The position numbers were made by a program, and so were the translations under genes. 6,476 nucleotides of DNA from an uncultured Oscillospiraceae bacterium (GTDB lineage Bacteria; Bacillota; Clostridia; Oscillospirales; Oscillospiraceae), in NCBI GenBank assembly GCA_905233785.1, contig CAJOCV010000099.1:1-6476 (forward strand), written 5' to 3'. Shown here one piece after another: positions 6,011 through 6,476 of the stretch. Positions within the stretch are counted from its first letter, which is position 1. Each line of letters begins with the position of its first letter. The notes below the pieces were generated by a model, which saw only the letters and a program-made list of their open reading frames with translations, was not told the DNA's origin and made no database searches.

Positions 6011-6079
6011 TTCGATAGTCCGGTCATTTACGGTGCCCGGGTAGAAACTTCAAATCCCTATTATTTGCGATATATCGAA
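6011..6079 (-). ncRNA. Purine riboswitch aptamer, guanine class
   Basis: The RNA read on the minus strand folds as a purine riboswitch of 69 nt. P1 is UUCGAUA/UAUCGAA (6079-6073 with 6017-6011) and P2 is CAAAU/AUUUG with a 7-nt L2 containing GGG. J2/3 is the conserved AAGUUUCUACC. P3 is CCGGGCA/UGACCGG with one G-A mismatch and a 7-nt loop CCGUAAA identical to the Bacillus xpt aptamer. J3/1 reads ACUAU, with C at the specificity position (complement of base 6018), which in this family means guanine or hypoxanthine rather than adenine. J2/3 has the normal UUUCUA, so the 2'-deoxyguanosine variant is not indicated. It lies between a consensus promoter and a terminator and controls the nucleoside importer operon, very likely as an OFF switch. 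Confidence 0.95.
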
Positions 6080-6099
6080 CGCTATGAAATTATGGGTGT

Positions 6100-6128
6100 A
6101 TAATATCAGCACCGTCGCAAAATGTCAA
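6100..6128 (-). promoter_or_regulatory. Sigma-A promoter of the riboswitch-transporter operon
   Basis: On the minus strand TTGACA (6128-6123) and TATTAT (6105-6100) are separated by exactly 17 nt. Transcription should begin near 6093, about 14 nt before riboswitch P1, giving a leader of about 380 nt before the binding-protein ATG. The 50 nt upstream (6129-6180) are very A+T-rich and could act as an UP element. Confidence 0.9.
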
Positions 6129-6184
6129 GCCAAAATTTGTGTATTTTCAACATTTTTTGCTTCAAGAAATTGTATAAAATGTTA

Positions 6185-6328
6185 GAAGAATTTGGAATCA
6201 CAGGTTTCGATCTTCTCCGGATTTCCAAGCCCTTTTCGGCAGATGCCGATACCGGACGGAACGCGGATAAAACTTGTCTTGCTTGTAACGATTCAGTCCC
6301 GTTCCGGGACTAAATAGACAATATGAAA
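6185..6328. other. Gene-free stretch between operon promoter and IS110 left part
   Basis: No gene with a ribosome binding site is supported here on either strand. It is richer in G+C than the AT-rich block to its left. It contains small hairpins: TCGGC-AGAT-GCCGA (6237-6250) and AGTCCCG-TTC-CGGGACT (6295-6311). Neither is followed by a T tract. A + frame through 6122-6313 and minus frames are open for part of it but lack start signals. It may be host intergenic DNA, a degraded gene, or the outer part of the insertion sequence left end. Confidence 0.4.
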
Positions 6329-6421
6329 TGACCTCCAATTTGTAGTTTCGTGGATTTACCTGTATACTACTGATTGGAAAAAATCAAGGTAACAGGGATT
6401 ACCGCATACAAATGGAGGTCA
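6329..6421 (+). promoter_or_regulatory. Nested inverted repeat masking the transposase RBS (possible guide-RNA fold)
   Basis: TGACCTCCAATTTGTA (6329-6344) and TACAAATGGAGGTCA (6407-6421) pair over 15 bp with one extra base. Inside are further nested stems: GTGG/CCGC (6350-6353 with 6402-6405), TTACCT/AGGTAA (6356-6361 with 6387-6392) and TGATT/AATCA (6371-6375 with 6382-6386). These leave a one-sided internal loop (6362-6370) and a GGAAAA end loop. The GGAGG for the transposase (6414-6418) lies within the outer stem, so any transcript entering from upstream would have it hidden. IS110-group elements also encode a bridge RNA upstream of the transposase, and this fold could be part of it. Confidence 0.65.
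6340..6368 (+). promoter_or_regulatory. Candidate transposase promoter inside the inverted repeat
   Basis: TTGTAG (6340-6345) and TATACT (6363-6368) are 17 nt apart. The -10 is good and the -35 matches only TTG. A transcript starting near 6375 would lack the left arm of the repeat (6329-6344) and so leave the transposase ribosome binding site open, unlike read-through RNA. Confidence 0.45.
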
Positions 6422-6426
6422 CTAAA

Positions 6427-6476
6427 ATGAATTATAGCACAGTTTACGTAGGAATGGACGTACATAAAGAAAATTT
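6427..6476 (+). CDS. IS110-family transposase, N-terminal fragment cut by window edge
   Basis: Only 16 full codons are present: MNYSTVYVGMDVHKEN, with the next codon starting TT. The YVGMDVHKE block is the hallmark N-terminus of IS110/IS1111 (DEDD) transposases, in which the Asp (D11) is the first catalytic residue of the RuvC-like domain. In IS621 and relatives these recombinases are guided by a bridge RNA coded in the element's own non-coding end. GGAGG lies 8 nt before the ATG (6414-6418). The rest of the gene, including the C-terminal serine-containing domain, is outside the window, so integrity and subgroup cannot be judged. Confidence 0.85.
   Translation, partial: MNYSTVYVGMDVHKEN

Larger units (their letters stand above)
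6329..6476 (+). mobile_element. IS110-family insertion sequence, left part (outer boundary uncertain)
   Basis: The window ends 50 nt into an IS110-type transposase gene. The inverted repeat directly upstream, tied to its ribosome binding site, is best regarded as part of the element. IS110 elements usually lack clear terminal repeats and target duplications, so the left edge cannot be placed from this sequence; it could lie anywhere from about 6185 to 6329. The element points away from the transporter operon and does not appear to disrupt its promoter. Confidence 0.7.

Noticed and set aside
6011..6079. Adenine or 2'-deoxyguanosine riboswitch reading
   Set aside because: The specificity base in J3/1 is C, not U, which excludes the adenine class; J2/3 has the standard UUUCUA of the guanine class.
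6122..6313. 63-codon + frame upstream of the insertion sequence
   Set aside because: No RBS, overlaps the -35 box and upstream region of the divergent operon promoter, and no recognised similarity; kept only as an open question.
1..6476. CRISPR array, tRNA or rRNA genes
   Set aside because: No regularly spaced repeats were seen and no tRNA or rRNA sequence was recognised on either strand.

Overview
The window reads as chromosomal DNA of a fairly GC-rich Firmicute, most likely a gut Clostridia/Oscillospirales relative. This is inferred from strong AGGAGG-type ribosome binding sites, consensus sigma-A promoters, a Firmicutes-style L10 leader with an attenuator, a guanine-class riboswitch, and transporter proteins resembling the Bacillus NupNOPQ (YufNOPQ) guanosine uptake system. 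The species cannot be fixed from this sequence.

The layout is almost entirely leftward. From right to left: (1) 6427-6476, the first 16 codons of an IS110-family transposase on the + strand, preceded by a long nested inverted repeat (6329-6421) that hides its ribosome binding site. (2) 6129-6328, a stretch with no convincing gene. (3) A consensus promoter (6100-6128), a guanine-class purine riboswitch (6011-6079) and its intrinsic terminator (5932-5960), followed by about 220 nt of further structured leader with a possible 19-codon leader peptide. (4) A four-gene ABC import operon: BMP/PnrA-family binding protein (4507-5712), double ATPase (2835-4364), and two BPD_transp_2 permeases (1742-2842 and 755-1738), closed by a strong terminator (691-734). 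(5) A separate promoter (600-628), an L10 leader (483-593) with attenuator, and the start of rplJ (ribosomal protein L10), which runs off the left edge.

The operon makes one machine. The exported binding protein captures a nucleoside, the two permeases form the membrane channel, and the fused double ATPase drives import. The guanine-class riboswitch (C at the position equivalent to C74 of xpt) ties expression to intracellular guanine or hypoxanthine, which supports a purine nucleoside, probably guanosine, as substrate. In an OFF-switch model, free purine lets the terminator form and uptake is shut off. An alternative 7-bp pairing between the P1 3' strand and the terminator is visible and supports this.

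The less ordinary points are: two large hairpins between the binding-protein and ATPase genes, the second directly against the ATPase ribosome binding site; a TTG start for the ATPase; a binding protein with a signal-peptidase-I type leader and no lipobox; a long structured leader beyond the riboswitch terminator; a transporter operon lying immediately upstream of rplJ where rplK-rplA are usually found; and an IS110 left end with a structure that could be an RBS-masking device, part of a bridge (guide) RNA, or both.
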